In this document: in pieces, positions 6,734 through 7,151 of the stretch
How the letters are laid out: each line of letters begins with the position of its first letter
Numbering within the stretch: position 1 is the first letter of the stretch
NCBI GenBank assembly: GCA_030526455.1
Contig: JAUNCU010000146.1
Span: 1-7,151, forward strand
Reading direction: 5' to 3'
DNA: 7,151 nt
Source: Bacteroidales bacterium
GTDB lineage: Bacteria > Bacteroidota > Bacteroidia > Bacteroidales > Muribaculaceae
Position numbers and translations under genes: made by a program
The notes under the pieces: generated by a model
The model's database searches: none
What the model saw: only the letters and a program-made list of their open reading frames with translations
Told to the model about the DNA's origin: nothing

Positions 6734-6761
6734 TAGATAAAGGAACCGTCCCTTTTATCTA
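6734..6761. repeat. Variable-stem hairpin with GAACCGTCCC loop, copy 2
   Basis: Eight-base perfect arms TAGATAAA (6734-6741) and TTTATCTA (6754-6761) enclose GGAACCGTCCCT. Outside the A and T runs next to the loop, the stem does not resemble the one at 6615-6647, yet the loop is shared. A G-T and a G-C pair could extend the stem inward. The 86 bases between the two hairpins are almost entirely A and T. Confidence 0.75.
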
Positions 6762-6904
6762 AAATTTTTCTTAAAAATGAGCCTGCCCGCCTCGCTGCCT
6801 GGCACCACCATAATGCAGCGTTTTTCGCCCTTGATTTTGGCATGGTTTTTCCATGGTATTTTTGGCAGAAATATAATTTTATCTATCCAAATGATTATCA
6901 ATAT

Positions 6905-6918
6905 ATTCTGCGCAGAAT
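6905..6918. promoter_or_regulatory. 14-bp perfect palindrome, operator-like
   Basis: ATTCTGCGCAGAAT is its own reverse complement and directly abuts the tandem array, sharing its last base with the first unit. A perfect two-fold site of this length with no spare loop suits dimeric protein binding better than an RNA hairpin. It has no T run that would support termination of the gene ending at 6995. The role is unknown. Confidence 0.35.
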
Positions 6919-6986
6919 TCAGTAATTTGTGGCGATTTTATTCAGTAATTTGTGGCAATTTTGTTCAGTAATTTGTGGCAGATTTT
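6918..6986. repeat. Three tandem 23-bp units with an invariant 16-bp core
   Basis: The units are 6918-6940, 6941-6963 and 6964-6986. Each starts with the same 16 bases, TTCAGTAATTTGTGGC (minus strand GCCACAAATTACTGAA), followed by seven A/T-rich bases that vary. The exact 23-base period and the conserved core with drifting spacer suggest selection on the core or recent tandem copying. The array begins eight bases beyond the stop codon of the gene at 6995-7151 and would lie in that gene's 3' untranslated region. Confidence 0.85.
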
Positions 6987-6994
6987 CGTGGTGC

Positions 6995-7151
6995 CTATGG
7001 CTTCAAGCAAGATATGGGAATCACGTATACGCCATCTTTCCTCCTGTAGGCATACTTCCCCACTCCTATTACCACAGCCATAAAAGCAGGCGCTGGCATT
7101 CGGTCGGTGTCGATATTTCTTTCCAACGCCTTTAAATTTTCGGCGCCTTCC
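6995..7151 (-). CDS. C-terminal 51 codons of a probable bacteroidal AAA-type ATPase (runs off the right edge)
   Basis: A minus-strand frame is open from base 7150 down to a TAG stop at 6995-6997 and has no start codon in the window because the gene begins outside it. It reads EGAENLKALERNID, then MPAPAFMAVVIGVGKYAYRR, then KDGVYVIPISCLKP and stop. The basic helix followed by a hydrophobic strand, the YAYRRKDGVYVIPI stretch and the terminal CLKP resemble, from memory, the end of the large bacteroidal family of AAA ATPases with a DUF4143-type nuclease-fold C-terminus. Those proteins are common, often multicopy and mostly uncharacterised. The nucleotide-binding part is not visible, so the family call is tentative, though the coding call is stronger. 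The 23-bp array begins just after its stop. Confidence 0.6.
   Translation of the reverse strand, partial: EGAENLKALERNIDTDRMPAPAFMAVVIGVGKYAYRRKDGVYVIPISCLKP

Larger units (their letters stand above)
5902..6994. other. 1.1 kb repeat-rich spacer with no gene
   Basis: I find no convincing gene on either strand here. Open frames are short, overlap the repeats on both strands, lack recognisable domains and carry no sensible start context. From left to right the spacer holds the helicase leader and promoter, repeats A, B and C with the BIME-like element (6104-6602), the two shared-loop hairpins in very AT-rich DNA (6611-6770), a patch of GC-rich sequence (6779-6812) in which I see nothing, and the palindrome with its 23-bp array. 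The density of distinct repeat families is unusual for a compact bacterial genome. Confidence 0.75.

Noticed and set aside
6764..6778. Hairpin ATTTTT-CTT-AAAAAT
   Set aside because: It is made only of A-T pairs in AT-rich DNA and is likely to occur by chance.
6905..6918. Terminator for the gene ending at 6995
   Set aside because: The palindrome leaves at most a five-base stem once a loop is formed, and no T run follows on the minus strand.
6777..6971. A 64-codon plus-strand frame with hydrophobic stretches
   Set aside because: It ends inside the 23-bp repeat array, has no recognisable start signal, and its hydrophobic character follows from T-rich DNA.
6905..6986. Iteron-type replication origin
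   Set aside because: The 23-bp period and AT-rich surroundings are iteron-like, but there are only three units, no replication initiator gene is visible and the flanking genes look chromosomal.

Overview
The window looks like a chromosomal segment from a bacterium of the order Bacteroidales. The coding DNA is fairly GC-rich and the spacers are AT-rich. No gene start has a Shine-Dalgarno sequence. Two gene starts are preceded by the TAnnTTTG -7 box of Bacteroidetes promoters, and the encoded proteins read like Bacteroidales relatives. I cannot fix the genus; a Muribaculaceae or Prevotellaceae member would fit.

Layout from left to right, with all three genes on the minus strand. (1) 1-351 is the N-terminal 117 codons of an Lrp/AsnC-family transcription regulator whose C-terminus lies outside the window. 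(2) 352-591 is a spacer holding the regulator's promoter and a hairpin that probably terminates the next gene. (3) 592-5901 is a complete 1769-codon gene for a multidomain protein. In order it has a beta-rich N-terminus, a transglutaminase-like domain, DUF4011, a UPF1-like superfamily 1 helicase split by a long helical insert, a Vsr-like PD-(D/E)xK nuclease domain and DUF3320. From memory, the DUF4011-helicase-Vsr arrangement is that of the single-gene anti-phage system named Hhe. (4) 5902-6994 is a 1.1 kb region in which I see no gene. It holds the helicase promoter and leader, a REP/BIME-type element with GTAG-headed palindromes, a nest of duplicated blocks, two hairpins with a shared loop but different stems, and three tandem 23-bp units next to a 14-bp perfect palindrome. 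(5) 6995-7151 is the last 51 codons of another gene, probably a bacteroidal AAA-type ATPase.

The helicase gene has its own predicted promoter and terminator, so it appears to be a stand-alone transcription unit. It lies between an ordinary regulator and a repeat-rich spacer, a plausible setting for an acquired single-gene defence system. That function is inferred from domain architecture and is not shown by the sequence. The non-coding repeats are the least explained part of the window.
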